Part shown: positions 17,898-26,724 of the stretch, in pieces | How the letters are laid out: every line of letters begins with the position of its first letter | Numbering within the stretch: the first letter of the stretch is position 1 | NCBI RefSeq assembly: GCF_000421145.1 | Contig: NZ_ATWH01000002.1 | Location: forward strand, 370,713 to 434,712 | Length of the DNA: 64,000 nucleotides | Direction: 5' to 3' | From: Glaciibacter superstes DSM 21135 | Lineage (GTDB): Bacteria; Actinomycetota; Actinomycetes; Actinomycetales; Microbacteriaceae | Translations under genes and position numbers: made by a program | The notes under the pieces: model-generated | Seen by the model: the letters and a program-made list of their open reading frames with translations, nothing else | Databases searched by the model: none | Told to the model about the DNA's origin: nothing

Positions 17898-19478
17898 ATG
17901 GAAGTTTCGCCGCGGTTCGACATCATCGCCGGATATCGCCTGATTCGGAAACTCGGCGTGGGGGAACGTTCTGAGGTGTTTCTCGGCCACGCGCTCGACC
18001 CTGGGGTGTCACCGTCTACTGGCCCAGCCGGCGTTGCAGTGAAGGTCTTCCGGCCACAGGTCGAGTCGGACTCGATCGATCGGGAGATCCGGGCGCGGGT
18101 CGCCGTCGGCGGTGACGGGCTGGCGGCCCTTCTCGACCTGGCGACAATGCCAGACGAGGGAGTGTGCATCGTTCTCGAACGCCTCGACGGTCGTTCCCTA
18201 CCCGCAGTGCTCGCCGCTCGCGACAGTCTTGCAGCGGGGGAGGCGGTGACCCTCCTCGCTCCGATCATCGTCGCTGTCGCCGGCCTCCATGCGGCCGGCT
18301 TCGCGCACACCACCCTCAGCCAGGCAGCGGTGCACGTGACGGGCTCTGGTCGCCCTCTGCTCACGGCGCTCGGTGGCCTCCGTGAACTGGATGCGGCGCA
18401 GAACGATCTGATTCGCGCCGACTACGGTCGGCTCACGGTGCTCATCCGCAGCGTCTTCGACCATCTGAAGTCCGGCGATTCAGACGGAAGGCGCGCAGAA
18501 GCGGTCGCCGCGTGGTTCGAGATGGCCGCAACGAAGATCCCGTTCGAGCCGTGCCTGGACGAACTGGAACGCCGACTGTTCGAGTGGTCGCCTGCCGCTC
18601 CCGTCGGCATGGGCATGATTTCCGATTCGGACGGGACGCGTGCAGTTGCGAGCAGAGTCAACGCGCCGCCATATGCCGCCGGCGCACCCTGGCAGCAGGC
18701 TGCGGCCGCCACCGGAACCGAAGGCACAAGCCGCGCCGGCACCGAAGCCACCCATCGCGCCGGCACTGACGGCCCAGTCGCGGCGAGGCTTGTGGACGCC
18801 CGGCCGATGACGACGGTGAAGACGCTATTGCAGGCGGCTCTTGGCCCTCGTCGTCGTTCGCTCGTGGTCGCGGGCTGCATCTCGGCTGCTATCGTCGTTC
18901 TGGCACTGACCCTTATTCCGCCCGCTGGGCAGTCGAGTCAGGCCGATCCGCCGCACGCGGCGTCATCGGCTTCTGCTGATCCTCCGGCCTCTGCTGATCC
19001 TCCGGCCTCTGCCGATCCTCCGGTCTCTGCAGCGGGAGACCCGCACCCTGCTGCGACCACCGACCCGGCCGACCCAGACGGCAGCGCGTCGAAGGATGAC
19101 GCTGATGCCGTCGGCGGCGACGAACCGGTGGCCGCAACGTCAGAGCTGCTGCGGGCGCGTAATGAGTGTCTGTCCGGCGCATCCGTTGCCTGCCTGGATA
19201 CCGTCGACCAGGCCGGTTCCGCGGCCCTCGCAACGGATCGATACCGGCTCGCGCAGGGTGCTGACGCCGGGGAGACCACCGCGGCGCCACAAGCATCGGT
19301 GATCGGCGATCCGACGGGTTACACCCTCAGCCTCGTGGAACGCACCGGTGACTCAGCCCTCATCGCCCTGGAGCCGAGTTCACCGCTGAACGGGAAGGAG
19401 ATGCACAGCGAACCGGCCTCGGTCCTTGTGGTCAAGGGCGAGGCCGGTTGGGGCATTCGTGAGATCTTCGGGTATTAA
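17898..19478 (+). CDS. Membrane-anchored protein pseudokinase
   Basis: A 526-residue protein. Residues 10-210 resemble a Ser/Thr protein kinase, with glycine loop GVGERSEVFLG and the ATP-lysine segment VAVKVF. The catalytic HRD motif is replaced by AHTTLSQAAVH and the DFG motif by TALGGLREL, so the phosphotransfer residues are missing. A variable Ala/Thr/Gly-rich linker leads to one transmembrane helix near residues 310-333 and an extracellular part with repeated SADPPA units. The C-terminal domain (CLSGASVACLDTVDQAGS onward) is unrecognised. It lies divergent from lipB. It may be a scaffold or cell-envelope sensor; no function is assigned. Confidence 0.7.
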   Translation: MEVSPRFDIIAGYRLIRKLGVGERSEVFLGHALDPGVSPSTGPAGVAVKVFRPQVESDSIDREIRARVAVGGDGLAALLDLATMPDEGVCIVLERLDGRSLPAVLAARDSLAAGEAVTLLAPIIVAVAGLHAAGFAHTTLSQAAVHVTGSGRPLLTALGGLRELDAAQNDLIRADYGRLTVLIRSVFDHLKSGDSDGRRAEAVAAWFEMAATKIPFEPCLDELERRLFEWSPAAPVGMGMISDSDGTRAVASRVNAPPYAAGAPWQQAAAATGTEGTSRAGTEATHRAGTDGPVAARLVDARPMTTVKTLLQAALGPRRRSLVVAGCISAAIVVLALTLIPPAGQSSQADPPHAASSASADPPASADPPASADPPVSAAGDPHPAATTDPADPDGSASKDDADAVGGDEPVAATSELLRARNECLSGASVACLDTVDQAGSAALATDRYRLAQGADAGETTAAPQASVIGDPTGYTLSLVERTGDSALIALEPSSPLNGKEMHSEPASVLVVKGEAGWGIREIFGY

Positions 19479-19504
19479 CCGAGAGACAGTGAACCCGGCA
19501 GGAC

Positions 19505-21022
19505 TCAGATCCCCAGGTCTGCCTCGAATGCTCCCGCTTCGAGGCGCTGTTTCATCGTGGTGAGAAAACGCGCGGCGTCGGCTCCGTCGATGATGCGGTG
19601 GTCGTACGAGAGCGCGAGGTAGACGCTGGAACGGATGGCGATCGAGTCGAAGCCGTCGTTTGTGACGACAGCAGCCTTCTTGTAGACGATCCCGGTACCC
19701 AGGATCGCACTCTGCGGCAGGAACACAACGGGAGTATCGAACAGGGCACCACGCGACCCGGTGTTGGTCAGAGTGAAGGTGCCGCCGGCGAGCTCGTCTG
19801 GTTTGAGCTTGTTGTCGCGGGTGCGCTCCGCGAGATCGGCGATCTGCGCGGCGAACCCGGCAAGGTCGAGTTCGGCTGCGTTGCGTACCACCGGAGTCAG
19901 CAGGCCACGCTCGGTGTCGACCGCGATGCTGATGTTCTCCTGTGCCGGATACACGATCGAATCCCCGTCGATCGTCGCGTTGACGATCGGGTACGCCTGA
20001 AGGGCTTCCGCGGCAGCAAGCGCGAAGAACGGCAGGAATGACAGCTTGTTGCCGGTCTTGGACTGGAAGTCCGCCTTCACCCTGTCGCGCAGTCTGGCGA
20101 CACGTGTGACGTCGACCTCGACAACGGTGGTGAGCTGCGCCGACGTCTGCATCGAGATGACGGCGCGTTCAGCGACCACCTTGCGGAGGCGCGACATCGG
20201 CTGCGTTGTCCCGCGGAGTTCGGATACCTCGACGGCGACCTTCTCGGTGCCACCGGCATCCGATGTGGCCGCAGTGATGTCCTGTTTGCGGATGCGGCCA
20301 CCGACTCCGGTTCCGGTGACAGTCGACAGGTCGACGCCGGCCTCATTGGCGAGCTTGCGCACGATCGGCGTCACGTAGCCGGACGTACCGGCGTGCGAAC
20401 CCCGGCTCGGCGCTGGAGCGGTGGCTTCTGCCGGTGCGGCGGGAGCGGCCTCTTGGGCCGGTGCTGCGGGTGCCGGCGCTGCGGGAGCTGGAGCTGCGGG
20501 TGCTGGAGCCGCGGGTGCCGGCGGGGCGGGAGCTGGCGACGGCGGCGCCACTGGTGCGGCCGTCTCCTCTGCAGGTGCCGGGGCGTCGGTCGATGGCACC
20601 TCCACGGCGGCGGGTGCCTGGGCCTGGGGAGCAGCGGTGGGTGCCGCTTCGGGTGCGGGTGCTGCTTGGGCTTCGGCAGCGGGAGCCTCGGCAGCCGGTG
20701 CTTCAGCAGCCGGTGCCTCAGCAGTGGGTGCTTCAGCGGCCGGTGCCTCAGCAGCCGGTGCCTCTGGGGCTGCGCCGGCGCCCGAACCGTCACCGATGGT
20801 GACGAGCGCGGTGCCGACTTCCACGGTCTCGTCCTCCTGGACAAGGATCGCTTCGATCACACCGGCGACGGGAGACGGGATCTCCGTGTCGACCTTGTCG
20901 GTCGACACCTCGAGCAAAGGCTCGTCGACTTCAACGCGGTCGCCCACGTTCTTGAGCCAGCGGGTGACCGTTCCCTCTGTGACACTCTCGCCGAGTGCCG
21001 GGAGGCTGACGGATTCGCTCAT
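19505..21022 (-). CDS. sucB: 2-oxo acid dehydrogenase E2 (dihydrolipoamide acyltransferase, SucB type)
   Basis: A 505-residue E2 core of a 2-oxoglutarate-type dehydrogenase. There is one lipoyl domain (residues 1-75), with the modified lysine in STDKVDTE. A long Ala/Pro/Glu linker of about 130 residues follows, built of AEAPAAEAP repeats. Next come the E3-binding domain ([16 protein letters not shown]) and the acyltransferase domain ending in [17 protein letters not shown], which carries the catalytic His. Many actinobacterial SucB proteins have two lipoyl domains; only one is seen. ATG 21022 follows GAAGGAGA. lpdA (E3) is directly upstream on the same strand, and lipB-lipA, which make its cofactor, are close by. 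The acyl substrate (succinyl or other) is inferred. Confidence 0.9.
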   Translation of the reverse strand: MSESVSLPALGESVTEGTVTRWLKNVGDRVEVDEPLLEVSTDKVDTEIPSPVAGVIEAILVQEDETVEVGTALVTIGDGSGAGAAPEAPAAEAPAAEAPTAEAPAAEAPAAEAPAAEAQAAPAPEAAPTAAPQAQAPAAVEVPSTDAPAPAEETAAPVAPPSPAPAPPAPAAPAPAAPAPAAPAPAAPAQEAAPAAPAEATAPAPSRGSHAGTSGYVTPIVRKLANEAGVDLSTVTGTGVGGRIRKQDITAATSDAGGTEKVAVEVSELRGTTQPMSRLRKVVAERAVISMQTSAQLTTVVEVDVTRVARLRDRVKADFQSKTGNKLSFLPFFALAAAEALQAYPIVNATIDGDSIVYPAQENISIAVDTERGLLTPVVRNAAELDLAGFAAQIADLAERTRDNKLKPDELAGGTFTLTNTGSRGALFDTPVVFLPQSAILGTGIVYKKAAVVTNDGFDSIAIRSSVYLALSYDHRIIDGADAARFLTTMKQRLEAGAFEADLGI

Positions 21023-21088
21023 GCGATTGTCTCCTTCAAAACCAGATTGTCTGTCATTAGCTTACTGAGAATCGAGTGCCGCACCGGT

Positions 21089-22462
21089 TCAGAGGGCGTG
21101 CAGCGGCTTGCCGGCCAGGGCCAGGAACGCTTCGCCGAGTGCCTCGTTCTGAGTGGGGTGTGCGTGGATGAGCGGCGCGATGTCTTCTGGGTATGCTTCC
21201 CAGTTGACAACAAGCTGGCCCTCGCCGATGAGTTCACCGACGCGAGCGCCGATCATGTGCACGCCGACCACGGGGCCATCCTTCACACGAACGACCTTGA
21301 TCGAACCAGTTGTTCCGAGGATGGCGCTCTTGCCGTTGCCTCCGAGGCTGTATTCGTAACTCGACACCTGGTCTGCACCGAACTTCTCGCCGGCCTTTGC
21401 CTCTGTGTAGCCGACGGATGCCACCTCTGGGTCGCAGTAGGTGATCTTCGGGATGTTGACGTCTTCGACGATGATCGGGTTCTGGCCGGCGATCTCCTCG
21501 GCGACGAAGATGCCCTGCTGGAAGCCGCGGTGCGCGAGCTGGAGGCCGGGCACGATGTCGCCGACGGCATACACGCCTGGAACGTTCGTGGCCAGGCGCT
21601 CATCGGTGATGACGAAGCCGCGGTCCATCTCGATGCCGACTTCCTCGAAACCGAGGCCAGCCGTTGACGGGCCGCGCCCGACCGCCACGAGGAGCAGGTC
21701 TGCTTCGACAGTTGCGCCGTTCTCAAGAGTGACGACAACTCCGCTGTCGTTCTGGGTGACGCTCTGGAAACGAACACCGAGCGTGTACTCGATACCGCGC
21801 TTGCGGAAGGCTCGTTCAAGCTGCTTGGAGACGGACTCTTCTTCGTTCGGCACCAGGTGAGGGAGGGCTTCGATGATGCTGACGTCTGCGCCGAATGACT
21901 TCCAGACGCTGGCGAACTCGACACCGATGACACCGCCACCGAGCACCGCGACCTTCTTGGGCACAAAGTCGAGCTCGAGCGCCTGCTCGCTGGTGATGAC
22001 CCGTCCGCCGAGTTCGAGCCCAGGGAGGGAACGCGAATAGGAACCGGTCGCGAGGATGACATTCTTTCCGACAATCGTATCGTCGCCGACCTGCACGGTG
22101 GTGGGGGAGACCAGTCGGCCCTCGCCCTCGATGACGGTGATGCCGCGGGCCTTGATCAGGCCCTGGAGACCTTTGAACTTGCTGGCGACAATGCCTTCGC
22201 GATATGCCGTGACACCGGCGACGTCGATGCCCTCGAAGGTTGTCGTGACACCGAACTTCGATGACTCCCGGCTGACGTCCGCAACTTCAGCCGCGTGCAG
22301 CAGTGCTTTGGTGGGGATGCATCCACGGTGGAGACAGGTGCCGCCGAGCTTGCCCTTCTCGACCAGTCCGACGGTGAAACCGAGTTGCACGGCACGCAGC
22401 GCCGCCGCATACCCTCCACTTCCTCCGCCGAGAACGACTATGTCAAAATTCTGCTCCGACAC
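21089..22462 (-). CDS. lpdA: Dihydrolipoyl dehydrogenase
   Basis: A 457-residue FAD flavoprotein (E3) that reoxidises dihydrolipoamide with NAD. Seen: the FAD loop VLGGGSGGYAAALRA, the redox disulfide GGTCLHRGCIPTKALLH, the NAD loop VLGGGVIGVEFASVW, VYAVGDIVPG and the C-terminal HAHPTQNE with the active-site His. The start is GTG 22462 behind GAGGGAG. It ends 66 bases before sucB on the same strand, so the two are likely co-transcribed. Confidence 0.96.
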   Translation of the reverse strand: MSEQNFDIVVLGGGSGGYAAALRAVQLGFTVGLVEKGKLGGTCLHRGCIPTKALLHAAEVADVSRESSKFGVTTTFEGIDVAGVTAYREGIVASKFKGLQGLIKARGITVIEGEGRLVSPTTVQVGDDTIVGKNVILATGSYSRSLPGLELGGRVITSEQALELDFVPKKVAVLGGGVIGVEFASVWKSFGADVSIIEALPHLVPNEEESVSKQLERAFRKRGIEYTLGVRFQSVTQNDSGVVVTLENGATVEADLLLVAVGRGPSTAGLGFEEVGIEMDRGFVITDERLATNVPGVYAVGDIVPGLQLAHRGFQQGIFVAEEIAGQNPIIVEDVNIPKITYCDPEVASVGYTEAKAGEKFGADQVSSYEYSLGGNGKSAILGTTGSIKVVRVKDGPVVGVHMIGARVGELIGEGQLVVNWEAYPEDIAPLIHAHPTQNEALGEAFLALAGKPLHAL

Positions 22463-22500
22463 CCAGATACTCCCTCGCGCTTAACGATCTGTGCCACGTC

Positions 22501-22530
22501 CTGCCGGCACGGTTGTGCCGTGCCTGGCAG
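22501..22530 (-). terminator. Strong hairpin downstream of pepA
   Basis: CTGCCGGCACGG (22501-22512) pairs with CCGTGCC-t-GGCAG (22518-22530), twelve pairs with one bulged base around a five-base loop. It lies between the pepA stop and the lpdA start and probably separates the two transcripts. There is no T tract. Confidence 0.6.
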
Positions 22531-22568
22531 CTGTTCAACGGCAAGCGTCACTTGCCCATACGACTGTA

Positions 22569-24056
22569 CTACGGGCGGCTAAACTCCTCGGCCAGTTGCA
22601 CCAGTGTGCGCACCGAAACGCCCGTCGGCCCCGCGGCGGTGAATCCCCATCCAGAGCCCTCGTTGTGAGCGCTCCCCGCGATGTCCAGGTGGGCCCACGG
22701 GATGGTGGATGCATTCTCGTCGTCGCCCACCCGGCCGATGAACTCCTTGAGGAAGACGCCAGCGAGCAGCATGCCACCCGCCTTGTTCCCGATCTTCGCG
22801 TTCGCGATGTCTGCGACGGGCGACTTCAGGAGTGCCCGCAGTTCCCCCGGTAGCGGCATCGGCCAGGCGAGTTCCCCTGTGACCTGACTGGCGGAACGCA
22901 CCTGTGCGACCAGGTCGTCATCACCCATGACGGCGAAATACCGGGTCCCGAGGGCGATGGTTGCTGCGCCGGTCAGAGTAGCGACGTCGATGATCGCGTC
23001 CGGGTGCTCCTCGCTGGCCGCGACAAGCCCGTCTGCGAGCACCAGCCGACCCTCGGCATCCGTATTGAGTACCTCAACCGTCTTTCCACCCCGTATCCGG
23101 AGAACATCCTCCGGGCGGATGGCGGAACCGGACGGCATGTTCTCCGCGATGCAGAGCCAGGCCGTGATCCGCACGGGAAGGCCGAGCCTCGCGGCGGCGA
23201 GCGTGACGCCGAGCACCGTGGCCGCACCGGTCATGTCGTACTTCATCCCGACCATGGATGCTGCCGGCTTCAGCGAAAGCCCGCCGGAGTCGAAGGTGAT
23301 TCCCTTTCCGACCAGTGCGAGGTGGCGAACTGCGCCGACGGGGGAGTAGCTCACCTTGACCAGCCGTGGGGGTCTGGTGGAACCCTGGCCGACGCCAAGG
23401 ATGCCGCCGAATCCGTCTGCGGCGAGTTCGGCCTCATCCCACACCCGCACATCGACAGGGAGTGACTGTGCTGCTTCGATGGCCCGATCCGCCAGTGACG
23501 CGGGATAGAGGTCAGACGGCGGGGTGTTCACGAGATCCTTGACCAGGGAAACCGCCCCTGCGATGGCAATCGCCCTTTCCAGGACATCTTCGGCATCGTG
23601 GGAGGTGTGCACCGTCACCGTGTCGGCCGGAGACTTCGTCCCGGCCAGGGAATCCTTCCGATAGTCGGTGAAGGCGTACGCACCAAGAGCGGCTCCCTCG
23701 AGTACCGCTTCCACCTCGGCTGCGTTCTCCAGAGGCAGGGCAAACGCGATCGACTCCACACCGGTGAGCTGGCGGAGTGCACTGCCTGCGGCATACCGGA
23801 GTGCGTCTGGGCCGGTCTCGGAGCCGAGTCCGACGATCGCAATGCTCGCCGCCGAGCCGACAATCGCCGGAATCCTGGTGACTTCGTCCTTCCCGCCGGT
23901 GACACCGAGCGCCTCCAGGTGATCTCCGATGACAGCAAAGCCCGCCTCAGCGTGCAGCGTGGGCTTGCCATTGACCACTTTGGCTGCAACAACGAGTACG
24001 TCGGCTTGTGCATCGAGAGCGGAAAGGGGTGATACCGAAAGTGAAGGGAATGTCAT
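22569..24056 (-). CDS. pepA: Leucyl aminopeptidase (M17)
   Basis: A 495-residue M17 metallopeptidase that cleaves N-terminal residues from peptides in the cytosol. The two-metal site is clear: VGKGITFDSGGLSLKP (Lys and Asp) and the NTDAEGRLVLADGL signature. Length is normal. ATG 24056 has TAGCAT six bases upstream (24068-24063, minus strand) and no ribosome site, suggesting a leaderless transcript. It is divergent from the PAC2 gene. Confidence 0.95.
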   Translation of the reverse strand: MTFPSLSVSPLSALDAQADVLVVAAKVVNGKPTLHAEAGFAVIGDHLEALGVTGGKDEVTRIPAIVGSAASIAIVGLGSETGPDALRYAAGSALRQLTGVESIAFALPLENAAEVEAVLEGAALGAYAFTDYRKDSLAGTKSPADTVTVHTSHDAEDVLERAIAIAGAVSLVKDLVNTPPSDLYPASLADRAIEAAQSLPVDVRVWDEAELAADGFGGILGVGQGSTRPPRLVKVSYSPVGAVRHLALVGKGITFDSGGLSLKPAASMVGMKYDMTGAATVLGVTLAAARLGLPVRITAWLCIAENMPSGSAIRPEDVLRIRGGKTVEVLNTDAEGRLVLADGLVAASEEHPDAIIDVATLTGAATIALGTRYFAVMGDDDLVAQVRSASQVTGELAWPMPLPGELRALLKSPVADIANAKIGNKAGGMLLAGVFLKEFIGRVGDDENASTIPWAHLDIAGSAHNEGSGWGFTAAGPTGVSVRTLVQLAEEFSRP

Positions 24057-24187
24057 TCTTCGATGCTAACGATGAGCGCATCCGTTCGCTGTGCACCGAA
24101 ACGCACCGTTGCCGTGTTCGCTCTGGGCATGAACCCCAGCATCCGGTTTCCGGGTGACCGGGTTCTGCCGACGCCTAGAGTTGAAGC

Positions 24188-25111
24188 ATGCGCGATCCTG
24201 GTGACCTGTACGAGCTGACCGCGGATGCGGAGGGCGTCCCGGAGGGCCTACACCTGGTCGCGGGCCTCACCGGGTTCGCCGATGCCGGGGGAGCGGTGTC
24301 GCAATTCACCGAATACCTGCTCGGTACGCTCGACCACACGATCGTTGCGGAGTTCGACACCGATCTACTCCTGGACTACCGGGCACGCAGGCCGATCATC
24401 TACTTCGACCAAGACCACCTGACCGACTATCAGCCGGCCACCCTTCGGGTCTACCTCGCGTCCGATGAGATCGGCCAGCCGTTCCTCCTTCTGGCCGGGT
24501 TCGAACCCGACTTCCGGTGGGAGCAGTTCACCGCGGCCGTGCTGGAGATCGCCGCGCATTTCCGGGTCGCGTCCACTACCTGGGTTCACGCCATCCCGAT
24601 GCCGGTTCCGCACACCAGGCCGATCGGGGTCACGGTCAGCGGCAACCGGTCAGACCTCATCGAAAGCATGTCGGTCTGGCGCCCGCACACACAGGTGCCG
24701 TCGAATGCCCTGCACCTGGTTGAATACCGGCTCCAGTCGAGCGGTGCCACAACGGTCGGGTTCGTGCTGCTGGTTCCCCATTACCTCGCCGACACCGAGT
24801 TCCCCTCTGCTGCCCTTTCCGCGCTGGAAAGCACAAGTGCTTCCACCGGCCTGATCTTCCCCACCGACCGACTCCGCGAACAGAACCGGGAATTCGTCGC
24901 CCGCATCGACGAGCAGGTGCACGAAAACCCTGAACTCGCCAAACTGGTCGGCACACTCGAGCAACGTTATGACGCCTACATGGAGGGCAGTCCTTTGCGT
25001 TCGCCGCTGACGGATGAGGACGGCGAGCTTCCGAGCGCCGACGAGATCGCCGCTGAACTCGAGAAGTTCCTCGCCATTCGCCGCACCAGGGACAACGGCC
25101 AGCTCGGCTGA
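24188..25111 (+). CDS. PAC2 family protein
   Basis: A 307-residue protein of the PAC2 (proteasome assembly chaperone 2-like) family. Typical segments are LVAGLTGFADAGGAVSQFTEYLL near the N-terminus, LLAGFEPDFRWEQF and the PHYLADTEFPSAALSALE segment in the second half. Actinobacterial PAC2 proteins are conserved, but their role is not firmly known. ATG 24188 has TAGAGT (24176-24181) six bases upstream, a GTGACC at 24154-24159 as possible -35, and no ribosome site. Confidence 0.86.
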   Translation: MRDPGDLYELTADAEGVPEGLHLVAGLTGFADAGGAVSQFTEYLLGTLDHTIVAEFDTDLLLDYRARRPIIYFDQDHLTDYQPATLRVYLASDEIGQPFLLLAGFEPDFRWEQFTAAVLEIAAHFRVASTTWVHAIPMPVPHTRPIGVTVSGNRSDLIESMSVWRPHTQVPSNALHLVEYRLQSSGATTVGFVLLVPHYLADTEFPSAALSALESTSASTGLIFPTDRLREQNREFVARIDEQVHENPELAKLVGTLEQRYDAYMEGSPLRSPLTDEDGELPSADEIAAELEKFLAIRRTRDNGQLG

Positions 25112-25151
25112 CCCTGTTTGGCACCTGTCAGCTTCGGCTAGACTGACAGAA

Positions 25152-26486
25152 GTGAACTCCCGTCGGTCCTGGTTGATCTTTGCGATCGGATCGTTCGCCT
25201 ACCTTTCCGCCGTTCTGCAGCGCACGTCCCTCGGAATCGCCGGTGTCGCCGCAACCGAGCGATTCGGTGGCTCCGCAGCGGTACTCTCGAGCCTCGCGGT
25301 CGTGCAGCTGATCGTCTACGCCGGCGCGCAGATTCCAGTCGGTGTCCTGATCGACAGGTTCGGGCCGCGAGTGCTCATGGTCACCGGAACAACGATGATG
25401 GTCGCCGGTCAACTGACTCTCGCGTTTGCGCCGACCATCACGGTGGCTGTGATCGGACGCATTCTGGTCGGCGGGGGCGACGCGACCATCTTCATCTCGA
25501 TGATTCGGCTGATCTCCTCGTGGTTCTCCGGGCGAATCGTTCCCCAGTTGTCCCAGTGGATGGGAAACATCGGTCAACTCGGTCAGGTGCTCTCCGCCAT
25601 CCCGCTCGCCTGGGTACTCGATCTCTGGGGGTGGACCCCGGCCTTCGTCTCGGCGGCATCCGTTGCGGTTGTCGCGATGATCGTGGTTTTCATTGTCGTC
25701 AGGGACCGACCGGCGCTCGGGACTGATCAGCACCGGGCGACCAGTTGGAAGGACGCCCTGATTCAGCTGCGTCACAGCTTCGCCAGGCCGGGTACGCAGC
25801 TCGGTTTCTGGTCGCACTACGTGACTCAGTCCTCCGGCACGGTGTTCAGTCTCCTCTGGGGATTTCCTTTCATGGTCTACGGCCTGGGATACGACCCTGC
25901 ACTGGCAGCGGCAATGCTCACCATCGTGGTGGGCGCTGGAATCGTGTTCGGACCGCTGCTCGGAATCCTCACGGCCCGCTACCCGCTGAGGCGGAGCAAT
26001 ATCGTGCTCGGCATCGTCGCCGTCATCGGGTTCGCCTGGACGGTGGTGCTTCTCTGGCCTGGTCCGCAACCGATGTGGTTGATCGTCGCACTGCTCGTTG
26101 TCCTGGGCGTCGGAGGCCCAGGGTCCCTCATAGGATTCGACTTCGCACGCACGTTCAACCCGCAGCGAAGCCTTGGCTCGGCCAACGGTGTGGTGAATGT
26201 CGGCGGTTTCACGGCGAGCTTCGTGACCATGTACTTGATCGGCGTGCTTCTTGACCTGCAGGACGGCATCCGCGTCGGGCAGGGCGAGCAGAGCGACCTG
26301 TACGCCCTCGACTCCTTCCGCCTGGCTTTCGCAGTGCAATTCCTGGTGATTGGCGCGGGCGTCGGCTTCCTCCTTCGCGCGCGGCGTCGCACCCGCCTGC
26401 AGTTGTCTCGCGATGAGGGAATACAGGTGGCACCCCTGTGGGTTGCATTGGTAAGGGCGTGGAGGCACCGCAGGGGCTCGCCATAA
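25152..26486 (+). CDS. Major facilitator superfamily transporter
   Basis: About 444 residues with twelve predicted hydrophobic segments in two halves. It carries the MFS loop 2-3 motif GVLIDRFGPRVLM and the GGGDATIFISMIRLISSWF segment of the nitrate/sugar-phosphate-like antiporter groups. The cargo is unknown. A longer frame begins at 25014 but overlaps the PAC2 gene. GTG 25152 is chosen because TAGACT (25139-25144) lies seven bases upstream with no ribosome site. The cytoplasmic C-terminus is Arg-rich. Confidence 0.84.
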   Translation: MNSRRSWLIFAIGSFAYLSAVLQRTSLGIAGVAATERFGGSAAVLSSLAVVQLIVYAGAQIPVGVLIDRFGPRVLMVTGTTMMVAGQLTLAFAPTITVAVIGRILVGGGDATIFISMIRLISSWFSGRIVPQLSQWMGNIGQLGQVLSAIPLAWVLDLWGWTPAFVSAASVAVVAMIVVFIVVRDRPALGTDQHRATSWKDALIQLRHSFARPGTQLGFWSHYVTQSSGTVFSLLWGFPFMVYGLGYDPALAAAMLTIVVGAGIVFGPLLGILTARYPLRRSNIVLGIVAVIGFAWTVVLLWPGPQPMWLIVALLVVLGVGGPGSLIGFDFARTFNPQRSLGSANGVVNVGGFTASFVTMYLIGVLLDLQDGIRVGQGEQSDLYALDSFRLAFAVQFLVIGAGVGFLLRARRRTRLQLSRDEGIQVAPLWVALVRAWRHRRGSP

Positions 26487-26724
26487 CGGATCGATGGCTG
26501 GCGGACCGGGTGGCTCGCACTCCTTGCAAAACATGCAATAATTGTCAATAGGACCCGTTCTGGTCCCGCAAAATGCCGGGTGTATCGCGGCATTGGCGCT
26601 GTAGTGAGGCGCCCGGGACTTGACATGGGTCCAAGTACTGCCCGAAATCGGGTGATACTGCCCGGTCTGGGATGGATTCCGGGAGCGCTGTACGCGCACA
26701 AAACACAGTATGAGAGGTGTCCGA
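26487..26724 (+). promoter_or_regulatory. sigA upstream region with repeats
   Basis: This 238-base gap holds several signals. GGACC-cgttct-GGTCC is a small hairpin that may end the MFS transcript. TTGACA (26620-26625) is a consensus -35. Two TACTGCCCG direct repeats (26636-26644 and 26656-26664), 20 bases apart, flank a CCCGA-aa-TCGGG palindrome (26641-26652). GATACT (26655-26660) is a possible -10, although too far from TTGACA to form a pair with it. They suggest a regulated promoter for sigA. Confidence 0.45.

Noticed and set aside
20421..20780. Low-complexity repeat array that could suggest a CRISPR or satellite
   Set aside because: Units are short, imperfect and in frame with the E2 linker (AEAPAAEAP), so this is coding low complexity.
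20393..21667. 424-residue plus-strand frame with Gly/Cys-rich repeats
   Set aside because: The repeats are the complement of the Ala/Pro/Glu linker of the E2 protein. No independent gene evidence.
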